A program made the position numbers and the translations under genes. DNA of 64,000 bases, from the NCBI RefSeq assembly GCF_029892565.1, contig NZ_JARXVH010000012.1, positions 124,001 through 188,000 of the forward strand, in the 5' to 3' direction. The stretch comes from Streptomyces pseudovenezuelae. Its GTDB lineage: Bacteria > Actinomycetota > Actinomycetes > Streptomycetales > Streptomycetaceae. Under the pieces are notes generated by a model. It was not told the DNA's origin. It searched no databases and was given only the letters and a program-made list of their open reading frames with translations. Numbering within the stretch: position 1 is the stretch's first letter; each line of letters begins with the position of its first letter. Positions 17,507 to 25,409 of this stretch are shown here, piece by piece.

Positions 17507-18160
17507 TTACCGCTTGCGGGCGGTGGCCTTCTTGGCGGTGGTCGTGCGCGCCGCCGACTTCTTGGCGGGGGCCTTCTTGGCCGTCGCCTTCTTCGCCGGG
17601 GCCTTCTTGGCCGTCGCCTTCTTGGCGGTGGTCTTCTTCGCCGCGGCGGTCTTGGCGGTGGCCGAGGTCTTCTTGGCCGTGGCCTTCTTCGCGGTCGTCT
17701 TCTTGGCGGCGGCCGTGGTCTTCTTGACCGCCGTCTTGCGCGCCGTCGTCTTCTTGGCGGCGGCGGACGCCTTCTTCGCGGGAGCGGCCTTCTTGGCCGC
17801 GGCCTTCTTGACCGTCGCGGAAGCTCCGCCGGTCAGGCTGCCCTTGGGCGCCTTCTTGACGGCGACGTCGTTCTTCGGGAGCTTCTTCGAGCCGCTCACC
17901 AGGTCCTTGAAGCCCTGGCCCGCACGGAAGCGCGGAACGGAGGTCTTCTTGACCCGAACCCGCTCGCCCGTCTGGGGGTTGCGGGCGTAGCGGGCCGGAC
18001 GGTCGACCTTCTCGAACGAGCCGAAACCGGTGACCGAGACCCGGTCCCCCGCGACGGTCGCGCGGACGATGGCGTCCAGGACCGCGTCCACCGCCTCGGC
18101 GGCCTGCTGACGGCCACCGACCTTGTCGGCAATCGCTTCTACGAGCTGCGCCTTGTTCAC
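17507..18160 (-). CDS. hupS: HU-family nucleoid protein with histone-H1-like tail (HupS)
   Basis: A 217-residue DNA-binding protein. Residues 1-90 are a normal HU domain (MNKAQLVEAIADKVGG, then VTGFGSFEKVDRPARYARNP with the beta-arm RNP tip). Residues from about 105 onward are a repetitive Lys/Ala/Thr tail (KKATAKKAPAKKA type), as in histone H1 and in the HupS class of actinobacterial nucleoid proteins, where it helps compact DNA, especially in spores. GTG start at 18160 with AAGGGGAAG eight bases upstream. The DNA of the tail is low-complexity and prone to length change. A good promoter lies just upstream. Confidence 0.95.
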   Translation of the reverse strand: MNKAQLVEAIADKVGGRQQAAEAVDAVLDAIVRATVAGDRVSVTGFGSFEKVDRPARYARNPQTGERVRVKKTSVPRFRAGQGFKDLVSGSKKLPKNDVAVKKAPKGSLTGGASATVKKAAAKKAAPAKKASAAAKKTTARKTAVKKTTAAAKKTTAKKATAKKTSATAKTAAAKKTTAKKATAKKAPAKKATAKKAPAKKSAARTTTAKKATARKR

Positions 18161-18211
18161 GTCTTCCCCTTCGGAGACATTGCCAGAACGAAAGTGTTCA
18201 AGCTTTTTCGC

Positions 18212-18240
18212 ACGTTAGGCAGATATATACCGCAAATCAA
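18212..18240 (-). promoter_or_regulatory. Putative hupS promoter
   Basis: On the minus strand TTGATT (18240-18235) and TAACGT (18217-18212) are separated by 17 bases, close to the principal-sigma consensus. The region is unusually AT-rich for this genome and lies 52 bases upstream of the hupS start. Inferred from sequence only. Confidence 0.5.
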
Positions 18241-18297
18241 ACACGAAACGGGCTTATCACCCTTGTGCCGCAACGGTTTCGACTGCCTGGGACGTGT

Positions 18298-18528
18298 TCA
18301 GCGTTCCTCTTCGGGGAATCGACCCTCGTCGAGGTCCGACCTGAACCGCTCCAGACGCCTTGCCGCGTCGGCGAGATCGTGCTTGGCCGCGGCCGTAATG
18401 ACCAGCAGCTTCCGGGTCAGCGCCATCCGTACGCCCTCCGGGACTTGCAGTGAGCGCACCCTTGTGTGCGCTTCCTTGAGTTGGTCCGCGACTGCCGCAT
18501 AGAGCTTGAGTTGGCCGTCGTGTTCCAT
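18298..18528 (-). CDS. Small helical conserved hypothetical protein
   Basis: A 76-residue charged protein (MEHDGQLKLYAAVADQLKEA, ending in FRSDLDEGRFPEEER). It is predicted to be nearly all helical, with no signal peptide or membrane segment. The ATG at 18528 is preferred over a longer frame to 18711, whose added residues are Arg/Cys-rich and unlike protein. It lies upstream of hupS on the same strand with 137 bases between, holding the hupS promoter. I do not recognise a named family. The 264-base gap to leuD holds the leuD terminator and nothing else obvious. Confidence 0.68.
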   Translation of the reverse strand: MEHDGQLKLYAAVADQLKEAHTRVRSLQVPEGVRMALTRKLLVITAAAKHDLADAARRLERFRSDLDEGRFPEEER

Positions 18529-18713
18529 GCACAGATTGTGCCATCTGGGGCGAGTTGTCGCCTGCGGGGGTCGCAACTGATGCCTCAAACGGCCTTCCGA
18601 GCGGTTGCGGAAGTCACGGTTACAACCTTCGACTACCCCTGCAACAGCCCCTATAACGTGGGAAGTTGAGCGCGACTGCGAACGCTCGCAGGGCCGTTCG
18701 GGTACAGACACGG

Positions 18714-18746
18714 CTGTACCCCCGATCGGGCTGATCGGGGGTACAG
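18714..18746 (-). terminator. Terminator of leuC-leuD
   Basis: A perfect 13-bp stem (CTGTACCCCCGAT with ATCGGGGGTACAG) and a seven-base loop, 47 bases after the leuD stop. Confidence 0.75.
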
Positions 18747-18792
18747 GAAGGGTCCGTGGTGGCCGAAACTCGTCAGGCTGCGGCTCGCTGGG

Positions 18793-19386
18793 TCAGACCG
18801 GAAGCGTCCGCGGCTTGTACGAGGGGCGCTTGGCCTCGTAGGTGGCGATGTCGGGCTCGTTCTGAAGGGTGATGGAGATGTCGTCCAGCCCGTTCAGCAG
18901 CCGCCAGCGGGCGTTCTCGTCGAGTTCGAAGGCGGCGGTGATGCCTTCGGCGCGCACCTCGCGGGCCTCCAGGTCGACCGTGACCTCGGCCTGCGGGTCC
19001 TTCTCGGTGAGTTCCTGCAGCGCGTCCACGATCTTCTGCTCCAGAACCACTGTGAGCAGGCCGTTCTTGAGCGAGTTGCCGCGGAAGATATCGGCGAACC
19101 GGGAGGAGATGACAGCCTTGAAACCGTAGTTCTGCAGCGCCCACACGGCGTGCTCACGGGAGGAGCCGGTGCCGAAGTCGGGGCCGGCGACCAGGACCGT
19201 CGCGCCCTTGCGCTCGGGGCGGTTGAGGATGAAGTTCTCGTCCTTGCGCCAGGCCTCGAAGAGCCCGTCCTCAAAGCCGTCCCTGGTCACCTTCTTGAGC
19301 CAGTGAGCTGGGATGATCTGGTCGGTGTCGACGTTGGAGCGGCGCAGCGGAACGGCCCGGCCGGTGTGCGTGGTGAATGCTTCCAT
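18793..19386 (-). CDS. leuD: 3-isopropylmalate dehydratase small subunit
   Basis: A 197-residue swivel-domain subunit of isopropylmalate isomerase, the second step of leucine synthesis. It begins MEAFTTHTGRAVPLRRSNVDTDQIIPAHWLK; the NVDTDQI motif and GPDFGTGSSREHAVWAL (serine of the substrate loop) are diagnostic. ATG at 19386, five bases after the leuC stop, so the two subunits are one operon. Length is normal for the bacterial small subunit. Confidence 0.97.
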   Translation of the reverse strand: MEAFTTHTGRAVPLRRSNVDTDQIIPAHWLKKVTRDGFEDGLFEAWRKDENFILNRPERKGATVLVAGPDFGTGSSREHAVWALQNYGFKAVISSRFADIFRGNSLKNGLLTVVLEQKIVDALQELTEKDPQAEVTVDLEAREVRAEGITAAFELDENARWRLLNGLDDISITLQNEPDIATYEAKRPSYKPRTLPV

Positions 19387-19391
19387 GGCTC

Positions 19392-20816
19392 TCAGACTCC
19401 AGCGGGCACGGGTGCGTCGGACAGGTCGTCGGGCGAGGCCAGATGGCCCAACACGGCGGTCGCGGCGGCGACCTGCGGCGAGACCAGGTGCGTACGACCG
19501 CCCTTGCCCTGCCTGCCCTCGAAGTTGCGGTTGGAGGTGGACGCCGAGCGCTCACCGGGCGCCAGCTGGTCCGGGTTCATGCCCAGACACATCGAGCAAC
19601 CGGCGTGCCGCCATTCGGCGCCGGCGTCCTTGAAGACGACGTCCAGGCCCTCGGAGACCGCCTGCAGACCGACCCGCGCGGAGCCCGGGACGACCAGCAT
19701 CCGTACGCCGTCGGCGACTTTGCGGTCCTTGACGATCTCGGCGGCCGCACGCAGGTCCTCGATACGGCCGTTGGTGCAGGAACCTACGAAGACGGTGTCC
19801 ACCTTGATGTCGCGCAGCGGCTGACCGGCCTCCAACCCCATGTATTCCAGGGCCTTTTCGGCGGCGAAGCGCTCCGAAGCGTCTTCGTACGAAGCAGGAT
19901 CGGGGACGGACGCCGAAAGCGGCGCGCCCTGACCGGGGTTGGTGCCCCAGGTGACGAACGGCGCCAGCGAGGGACCGTCGATGACGACCTCGGCGTCGAA
20001 TTCCGCGTCCTCGTCGGTCTTCAGCGTCTTCCAGTACGCGACGGCGGCGTCCCAGTCCTCGGCCTCGGGCGCGTGGGCGCGGCCCTTGATGTACGCGAAG
20101 GTGGTCTCGTCGGGGGCGATCATGCCCGCGCGGGCGCCGGCCTCGATCGACATGTTGCAGATGGTCATGCGGGCCTCCATCGAGAGTTTCTCGATGGCCG
20201 AGCCGCGATATTCCAGGATGTAGCCCTGGCCGCCGCCCGTACCGATCCGGGCGATGATCGCCAGGATCAGGTCCTTGGCGGTGACGCCGTCGGGCAGTTC
20301 GCCGTCGACCGTGATGGCCATGGTCTTCGGGCGGGCCAGCGGCAGCGTCTGGGTGGCCAGCACATGCTCGACCTGAGAGGTGCCGATGCCGAACGCCAGG
20401 GCGCCGAAGGCACCGTGCGTGGAGGTGTGGGAGTCGCCGCACACGACCGTCGTACCGGGCTGGGTCAGACCCAGCTGCGGGCCCACGACGTGGACGACGC
20501 CCTGCTCGACGTCGCCGAGCGAGTGCAGGCGTACCCCGAACTCGGCGCAGTTCTTGCGCAGCGTCTCCAGCTGGGCGCGGGAGACCGGGTCCGCGATGGG
20601 CTTGTCGATGTCGAGGGTCGGGGTGTTGTGGTCCTCGGTGGCGATGGTGAGGTCGAGTCGGCGCACGGGACGCCCCGCCTGCCGCAGCCCGTCGAAGGCC
20701 TGCGGGCTGGTCACTTCGTGCAGCAGGTGAAGATCGATGAAGAGGAGGTCGGGCTCGCCCTCGGCGCGCCGGACGACGTGGTCGTCCCAGACCTTCTCCG
20801 CGAGTGTCCTACCCAT
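19392..20816 (-). CDS. leuC: 3-isopropylmalate dehydratase large subunit
   Basis: A 474-residue aconitase-superfamily subunit. MGRTLAEKVWDDHVV is the standard N terminus. The [4Fe-4S] ligands are the Cys in FVGSCTNGR and the two in AGCSMCLGMNPDQ; VVCGDSHTSTHGAFGALAFGIG is the family active-site segment, and SASTSNRNFEGRQG lies near the C terminus. ATG at 20816 with AGGGAAAG just upstream; a longer frame to 20936 adds only non-coding-looking residues. Heterodimer with LeuD. Divergent from ndgR, whose product in Streptomyces is known to control leuCD. Confidence 0.97.
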   Translation of the reverse strand: MGRTLAEKVWDDHVVRRAEGEPDLLFIDLHLLHEVTSPQAFDGLRQAGRPVRRLDLTIATEDHNTPTLDIDKPIADPVSRAQLETLRKNCAEFGVRLHSLGDVEQGVVHVVGPQLGLTQPGTTVVCGDSHTSTHGAFGALAFGIGTSQVEHVLATQTLPLARPKTMAITVDGELPDGVTAKDLILAIIARIGTGGGQGYILEYRGSAIEKLSMEARMTICNMSIEAGARAGMIAPDETTFAYIKGRAHAPEAEDWDAAVAYWKTLKTDEDAEFDAEVVIDGPSLAPFVTWGTNPGQGAPLSASVPDPASYEDASERFAAEKALEYMGLEAGQPLRDIKVDTVFVGSCTNGRIEDLRAAAEIVKDRKVADGVRMLVVPGSARVGLQAVSEGLDVVFKDAGAEWRHAGCSMCLGMNPDQLAPGERSASTSNRNFEGRQGKGGRTHLVSPQVAAATAVLGHLASPDDLSDAPVPAGV

Positions 20817-20967
20817 CGCTTTCCCTCCGGCCGGCCATGACGCGCCGGCCCAACTAGAGATCTGTGGAGGCGACGCCCACGCCCCTGTACCCGGGCACCC
20901 GCCACCAGGCCCGTCGGTCTTCGGGCCGCCATGCATCCAGGGTTGCGCGTCTCACGGAAAAATGAAC

Positions 20968-20999
20968 TTGCGTTTCACAGAGTGAGACGGGAGTATCGT
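20968..20999 (+). promoter_or_regulatory. ndgR promoter and candidate NdgR operator
   Basis: GTTTCAC-AGA-GTGAGAC at 20972-20988 is a near-perfect inverted repeat (6 of 7 pairs) in the leuC-ndgR intergenic region, where an IclR regulator is expected to bind. TTGCGT at 20968 and TATCGT at 20994 are spaced 20 bases apart; TATCGT ends only three bases before the ndgR ATG, so the ndgR transcript may be leaderless. Both points are inference. Confidence 0.4.
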
Positions 21000-21002
21000 T
21001 TC

Positions 21003-21719
21003 ATGGACAACAGTAGCGGCGTGGGCGTTCTGGACAAGGCGGCCCTTGTCCTGAGCGCCCTGGAGTCCGGCCCGGCCACCCTCGCGGGGCTGGTCGCGGC
21101 CACCGGACTCGCACGACCAACGGCCCACCGACTGGCCGTGGCCCTGGAGCACCACCGCATGGTGGCACGTGACATGCAGGGCCGTTTCATTCTCGGCCCC
21201 CGCCTGGCGGAGTTGGCCGCGGCGGCGGGCGAGGACCGTCTGCTCGCGACCGCGGGCCCGGTGCTCACGCACCTGCGGGACATCACGGGCGAGAGCGCCC
21301 AGCTCTACCGCCGCCAGGGCGACATGCGCATCTGCGTCGCCGCCGCGGAACGCCTGTCCGGACTGCGGGACACGGTCCCGGTCGGTTCGACGCTGACGAT
21401 GAAGGCCGGCTCCTCGGCCCAGATCCTCATGGCCTGGGAAGAACCGGAGCGCCTCCACCGAGGCCTCCAGGGCGCCCGCTTCACGGCAACGGCCCTTTCG
21501 GGCGTACGACGCAGGGGCTGGGCCCAGTCCATCGGTGAGCGCGAGCCGGGCGTAGCGTCCGTCTCAGCCCCCGTACGGGGCCCCTCCAACCGCGTGGTGG
21601 CCGCCGTCTCCGTCTCCGGCCCCATCGAGCGCCTCACCCGCCACCCCGGCCGCATGCACGCCCAAGCAGTGATCGACGCCGCGGGCCGCCTCTCAGAGGC
21701 CCTACGCCGCACAAGCTGA
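21003..21719 (+). CDS. ndgR: IclR-family regulator NdgR
   Basis: A 238-residue regulator, the length known for NdgR/AreB. The N-terminal helix-turn-helix (KAALVLSALESGPATLAGLV, then ATGLARPTAHRLAVALE) binds DNA and the C-terminal IclR effector domain (RQGDMRICVAAAERLSGLRD, then GVASVSAPVRG) senses a small molecule. In S. coelicolor and S. clavuligerus this protein binds the leuCD promoter and influences leucine metabolism and antibiotic production. The ATG at 21003 is the only start that gives the family N terminus (MDNSSGVGVLDKA); no ribosome site precedes it. Confidence 0.94.
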   Translation: MDNSSGVGVLDKAALVLSALESGPATLAGLVAATGLARPTAHRLAVALEHHRMVARDMQGRFILGPRLAELAAAAGEDRLLATAGPVLTHLRDITGESAQLYRRQGDMRICVAAAERLSGLRDTVPVGSTLTMKAGSSAQILMAWEEPERLHRGLQGARFTATALSGVRRRGWAQSIGEREPGVASVSAPVRGPSNRVVAAVSVSGPIERLTRHPGRMHAQAVIDAAGRLSEALRRTS

Positions 21720-21794
21720 AGCCCACACCCCACCCAGGGCCAGCCTCAACGCCGCGGCAGCCCTGACCGGGTCCGACTTTTCAGCAGGGGCCCA

Positions 21795-21870
21795 CTGGTC
21801 CCACTTAAAGGGGCGCGGGGGACTGCGCGACAAGCCCCCACGAACCCGCAGCCGCCAGACAACAGAAACG
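21795..21870. repeat. Streptomyces-type intergenic repeat
   Basis: The stretch AAAGGGGCGCGGGGGACTGC followed by GCGACAAGCCCCCACGAACC resembles a short sequence found many times between genes in Streptomyces chromosomes. It lies in the 196-base gap between ndgR and the tRNA cluster, which holds nothing else recognisable. Recognition is from memory, so this is tentative. Confidence 0.4.
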
Positions 21871-21915
21871 GCCCCCCACCTCAGCGTCTGCCAAGGCGAA
21901 GAGCCATCGTGGTGG

Positions 21916-21988
21916 TACCCCCGACCGGATTCGAACCGGCGCTACCGCCTTGAGAGGGCGGCGTGCTAGGCCGCTACACAACGGGGGC
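21916..21988 (-). tRNA. tRNA-Glu (CTC), CCA encoded
   Basis: A 73-base cloverleaf: acceptor GCCCCCG/CGGGGGT with a G-U first pair, anticodon stem CCGCC/GGCGG with loop CTCTCAA (anticodon CTC), and T arm CCGGTTCGAATCCGG. Discriminator A is followed by an encoded CCA at 21915-21913, unlike the other four genes of the cluster. Confidence 0.96.
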
Positions 21989-22016
21989 CTATATTCTGCG
22001 TTTCCGCAGATCAAAG

Positions 22017-22088
22017 CTGGTCTACCAGGACTCGAACCTAGAATGACGGTACCAGAAACCGTAGTGTTGCCAATTACACCATAGACCA
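22017..22088 (-). tRNA. tRNA-Gln (CTG)
   Basis: A 72-base cloverleaf: acceptor TGGTCTA/TAGACCA, anticodon loop TTCTGGT (anticodon CTG), T loop TTCGAGT, discriminator G. No encoded CCA. In actinomycetes this tRNA is usually charged with Glu by GltX and then amidated by GatCAB. Confidence 0.95.
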
Positions 22089-22108
22089 ATGCAATTCAAG
22101 TAAAACCG

Positions 22109-22181
22109 TACCCCCGACCGGATTCGAACCGGCGCTACCGCCTTGAGAGGGCGGCGTGCTAGGCCGCTACACAACGGGGGC
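22109..22181 (-). tRNA. tRNA-Glu (CTC)
   Basis: The mature 73 bases are identical to the gene at 21916-21988 as far as I can compare them. Anticodon CTC. The discriminator A is followed by CGG, so CCA is not encoded. Confidence 0.96.
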
Positions 22182-22243
22182 CCTAGCGATCCTGCATGGG
22201 AGACAGCGGGTGCGACCCGTACTGCTTCCCCGGGAAGGATCTG

Positions 22244-22316
22244 TACCCCCGACCGGATTCGAACCGGCGCTACTGCCTTGAGAGGGCAGCGTGCTAGGCC
22301 GCTACACAACGGGGGC
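22244..22316 (-). tRNA. tRNA-Glu (CTC), anticodon-stem variant
   Basis: Same as the other two Glu genes except for a compensated base-pair change in the anticodon stem (CTGCC/GGCAG instead of CCGCC/GGCGG context), which keeps pairing. Anticodon CTC; CCA is not encoded. Confidence 0.96.
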
Positions 22317-22358
22317 TTCATGGAGTTGATCTCCACGTGTGCAGATGAGCTCTGCGAG

Positions 22359-22430
22359 CTGGCCTACCTGGACTCGAACCAAGACTAACGGAACCAGAAA
22401 CCGTCGTGCTGCCAATTACACCATAGGCCA
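22359..22430 (-). tRNA. tRNA-Gln (CTG), second copy
   Basis: A 72-base cloverleaf with acceptor TGGCCTA/TAGGCCA, anticodon loop TTCTGGT (CTG) and discriminator G. It differs from the first Gln gene by compensated stem changes. First gene of the minus-strand cluster; CCA is not encoded. Confidence 0.95.
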
Positions 22431-22521
22431 CTGGAACTCAAGCCCCTGCGGGGATCTTGTTCTAGTGTGCACCTCCGGTTTCCGGCCTTTCGGCCCGCTC
22501 CCCGGCGGCGCAGGAAGAACA

Positions 22522-23253
22522 TTACCTGAAGGTGGACGGGGCTCCAAAACGGGTATCCGAGCCGAGGATCATGGGGAGTTCGGCGAGCGAGGCGATCCGG
22601 TGGGGGCCCGTGGGGGCGTCCCCGCCGGTGTATACGCCGCCGCGGTCGATCCACACCGACAGCAGCCCGGCGTCCGCCGCACCGCGGCCGTCGATCTCCG
22701 GGTGGTCCCCGACGTAGGCGACTTGGTCAGGGGTGAGTTGCAGGGCGTCGCAGGCGGCCAGGAAGGCGCCGGCCTCGGGCTTGGAGACGCCGAGTTCGGC
22801 GGCGCAGAGGATGACCTCGAAGCGGTCGTACACGCCGAGGGCACGCAGTTTGGGGTCCTGGACGATGAGGCTGGAGTTGGACAGCACCGCATGCCGGTGG
22901 GTGGCGGCGAGGGCGTCCAGGACGGGCAGCACGTCCGGGAAGAGGGCTCAGGCGGACTCGTAGTGTGTCCGGTACCGCCGGAACCAGTCGTCGGCCTCGG
23001 CGTCGGTCAACTCGGCGCCCAGAAAGACCCGTACCCGGTCGCGCCGCTGCCCCTCGAAGGACGTCTCCCCCGCGGAGAACCTCGCCCACTGCCGGTCGGT
23101 GATCTCCCGCCAGTGGGCGAGGGCCTGTTCGACGGTGGCGTACCCGTCGAGCAGGCCCTCGGCGGCGAGATGCGCCCCCATGCCGGTCCGGTCCGCGCTC
23201 GTGTAGTCGAAGAGGGTGTCGTCGACGTCCCAGACCACGGCGCGGATGTTCAT
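22522..23253 (-). pseudogene. HAD-superfamily phosphatase interrupted by an in-frame TGA
   Basis: The frame from ATG 23253 begins MNIRAVVWDVDDTLFDY, with the nucleophile DxDxT motif I, and runs to a TGA at 22950-22948. The same frame continues at once as ALFPDVLPVLDALAATHRHA, with motif II (LSNSS), motif III (GVSKPEAGAF, catalytic Lys) and motif IV (VAYVGDHPEIDGRGAADAG). The stop falls where relatives usually have Trp, so a single TGG to TGA change is likely. Read through, the protein would have 243 residues, normal for a subfamily I HAD hydrolase. No selenocysteine signal or context is apparent. It may be a real nonsense mutation or a sequencing error. The 3' end lies close to the tRNA cluster. 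Confidence 0.85.
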
Positions 23254-23268
23254 GGGGCGACGTTAGCG

Positions 23269-23787
23269 TCAGTCGTGGACGCCCCACCAGACGAAGGAAC
23301 TGGGGTCGATGTTGTGGCTGTCCACGACGCTGTAGTAGTCGGTGTAGACGGCGCTGCCGTTGTCGGACGTGCGCAGTTCCATCTCATTGTCGTTCTCGAG
23401 CCGGTGGCTGTCGCCGCTCCAGAACTGATTGTCGTTGCGCCCGCAGGCCGACGTGAAGACGGGGTTCGCCAGGGCATCGCTGTCGACCCGCGTGCCGAGG
23501 CAGTCGCCGTTGGCGTTGCTCACCAGTCGGCGCATGACCTGCCCCGTGGGCGTGGTGATCGAGTCCGCACCCCAGTGCCAGGACACCCAGCTGAACGTGC
23601 CGTGGCAGTCGGCCGTCCAGACGCTGCTGGTCGTGGGTGACGAGGCGAGGCACGTGCCTTCGTGCTCGCTCGAGTACTGCCAGTTGGTGGCGGCGGACGC
23701 GGTCGACAGGGAGCCTGCGACGGTGAGCATGAGGGCGCTGAGCCCGACGGGCACGGTCACACTCAGGGTTCTTCTCCGCGAATTCAT
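23269..23787 (-). CDS. Small secreted protein with ricin-like repeats
   Basis: A 172-residue protein with a signal peptide (RRRTLSVTVPVGLSALMLTV, cleaved after an AlaSerAla-like site near residue 33). The mature part has Cys-Leu-Ala/Gly motifs (GTCLASSPTT, then GDCLGTRVDS) and matching Cys and Trp positions (VWTADC, FTSAC, NQFW), which suggests a ricin-type beta-trefoil or a relative. It may bind sugar, but no enzymatic motif is visible and the function is unknown. The ATG at 23787 has no clear ribosome site. It sits 15 bases upstream of the broken HAD gene on the same strand. Confidence 0.75.
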   Translation of the reverse strand: MNSRRRTLSVTVPVGLSALMLTVAGSLSTASAATNWQYSSEHEGTCLASSPTTSSVWTADCHGTFSWVSWHWGADSITTPTGQVMRRLVSNANGDCLGTRVDSDALANPVFTSACGRNDNQFWSGDSHRLENDNEMELRTSDNGSAVYTDYYSVVDSHNIDPSSFVWWGVHD

Positions 23788-23871
23788 GATCGCGAGGGTC
23801 GCGCGGAGAGAAAGCCCCCATCTGAATCAACCATGAACACGACACGTCGGTCGGCCCACTCGGACATGGAG

Positions 23872-23911
23872 AAAAGCGGAAGGGCGGCGGCCGTATCGGC
23901 CGCCGCCCTTC
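23872..23911 (-). terminator. Terminator of gltX
   Basis: A perfect 15-bp stem (GAAGGGCGGCGGCCG with CGGCCGCCGCCCTTC) and three-base loop, followed on the minus strand by CGCTTTT. It lies 14 bases after the gltX stop. Confidence 0.85.
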
Positions 23912-23924
23912 ACGCGTGCGTGCG

Positions 23925-25409
23925 TTACGCGGCCAGCTTCGCCAGGGCCGCGTCGATGCGGGTCAGCGTCTTCTCCTTGCCCAGGATCTCCAGGGACTCG
24001 AAGAGGGGCAGGCCGATCGTGCGGCCGGTGACGGCGACGCGGACCGGGGCCTGGGCCTTGCCGAGCTTGAGGCCGTGGGCCTCGCCGGCGGCCAGGACGG
24101 CCTCCTTGAGGGACTCGGGCGAGGTCCAGTCCGCGGACTCCAACTTCTCGCGGGCCGTACGGAGAAGGGCGTCGGAGCCCTCCTTCATCGCCTTCGTCCA
24201 GGACGCCTCGTCCTCGACCGGCTCGGCCAGGAACAGGAAGTCGACGTTGTCCGTGATCTCCGAGAGGACCTTGAGGCGGGTCTGCGCGTGCGGGGCGACC
24301 GCCTGCCACTTGGCCTCGTCGAAGTCCTCCGGCGCCCAGGGGGCGAAGGGGGCCCGCAGCCACGGGGCGCAGCGCTCTGTGAAGTCCTTCACGTCGAGCA
24401 GGCGGATGTGGTCGGCGTTGATCGCCTCGCACTTCTTCAGGTCGAAGCGCGCCGGGTTGGGGTTCACATCGGAGATGTCGAAGGCCGCGACCATCTCGTC
24501 CATCGCGAAGACGTCCCGGTCCGCCGAGAGCGACCAGCCCAGCAGGGAAAGGTAGTTGAGCAGTCCCTCGGGCAGGAAGCCACGCTCGCGGTAGAGGTTG
24601 AGGGACGACTCGGGGTCGCGCTTGGAGAGCTTCTTGTTGCCCTCGCCCATCACGTACGGCAGGTGCCCGAAGGAGGGGATCCGCTCCGCGATGCCCAGGT
24701 CGATCAGCGCCTTGTAGAGCGCGATCTGGCGCGGGGTGGAGGAGAGCAGGTCCTCGCCGCGCAGGACGTGGGTGATCTCCATCAGGGCGTCGTCGACCGG
24801 GTTGACGAGCGTGTACAGCGGGGCGCCGTTGGCTCGTACGATCCCGTAGTCCGGAACGTTCTCCGGGGTGAACGTCAGCTCGCCGCGGACCAGGTCCGTG
24901 AAGGTGATCGTCTCGTCGGGCATGCGGAAGCGGACGATGGGCGTGCGGCCCTCGGCCACGTACGCGGCCTTCTGCTCGTCGGTCAGATCGCGGCAGTGGC
25001 CGTCGTAGCCGGAGGGCTTGCCGGCCGCGCGGGCGGCCTCGCGGCGGGCGTCCAGCTCCTCGGTGGAGCAGTAGCAGTGGTACGCGCGGCCGGCGTCCTG
25101 GAGCTTCTGCGCGACGTCCTTGTAGATGTCCATCCGCTGCGACTGGCGGTACGGCGCGTGCGGGCCGCCGACCTCGGGGCCCTCGTCCCAGTCGAAGCCC
25201 AACCAGCGCATCGCGTCGAGGAGTTGGCCGTAGGACTCCTCGGAGTCGCGGGCCGCGTCGGTGTCCTCGATGCGGAAGACCAGCGTGCCCTGGTGGTGCC
25301 GGGCGAACGCCCAGTTGAACAGGGCGGTGCGGACCAGGCCCACGTGGGGGTTGCCGGTCGGCGAGGGGCAGAAACGGACACGGACTGCTGGGGCGGATGC
25401 GCTAGCCAC
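23925..25409 (-). CDS. gltX: Glutamate--tRNA ligase
   Basis: A 494-residue class I aminoacyl-tRNA synthetase that charges tRNA-Glu; in actinomycetes, which lack GlnRS, it also misacylates tRNA-Gln for later amidation. The HIGH-type motif is in VRFCPSPTGNPHVGL and the KMSKS-type motif is KKLSKRDPES. A zinc-site-like cysteine pair is in AYHCYCSTEE. GTG at 25409 is preferred to TTG at 25418. The start overlaps the end of the upstream fumarylacetoacetase-family gene by eight bases, so the two may be co-transcribed. The neighbouring Glu/Gln tRNA cluster fits its role. Confidence 0.95.
   Translation of the reverse strand: MASASAPAVRVRFCPSPTGNPHVGLVRTALFNWAFARHHQGTLVFRIEDTDAARDSEESYGQLLDAMRWLGFDWDEGPEVGGPHAPYRQSQRMDIYKDVAQKLQDAGRAYHCYCSTEELDARREAARAAGKPSGYDGHCRDLTDEQKAAYVAEGRTPIVRFRMPDETITFTDLVRGELTFTPENVPDYGIVRANGAPLYTLVNPVDDALMEITHVLRGEDLLSSTPRQIALYKALIDLGIAERIPSFGHLPYVMGEGNKKLSKRDPESSLNLYRERGFLPEGLLNYLSLLGWSLSADRDVFAMDEMVAAFDISDVNPNPARFDLKKCEAINADHIRLLDVKDFTERCAPWLRAPFAPWAPEDFDEAKWQAVAPHAQTRLKVLSEITDNVDFLFLAEPVEDEASWTKAMKEGSDALLRTAREKLESADWTSPESLKEAVLAAGEAHGLKLGKAQAPVRVAVTGRTIGLPLFESLEILGKEKTLTRIDAALAKLAA

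Noticed and set aside
17507..17860. CRISPR-like or satellite repeat at the hupS 3' end
   Set aside because: The repeated GCCTTCTTGGC-type units are codons of the Lys/Ala tail, not spacer-repeat structure.
22948..22950. Selenocysteine at the TGA of the HAD gene
   Set aside because: HAD phosphatases are not known selenoproteins, the position is usually Trp, and no stem-loop follows directly.
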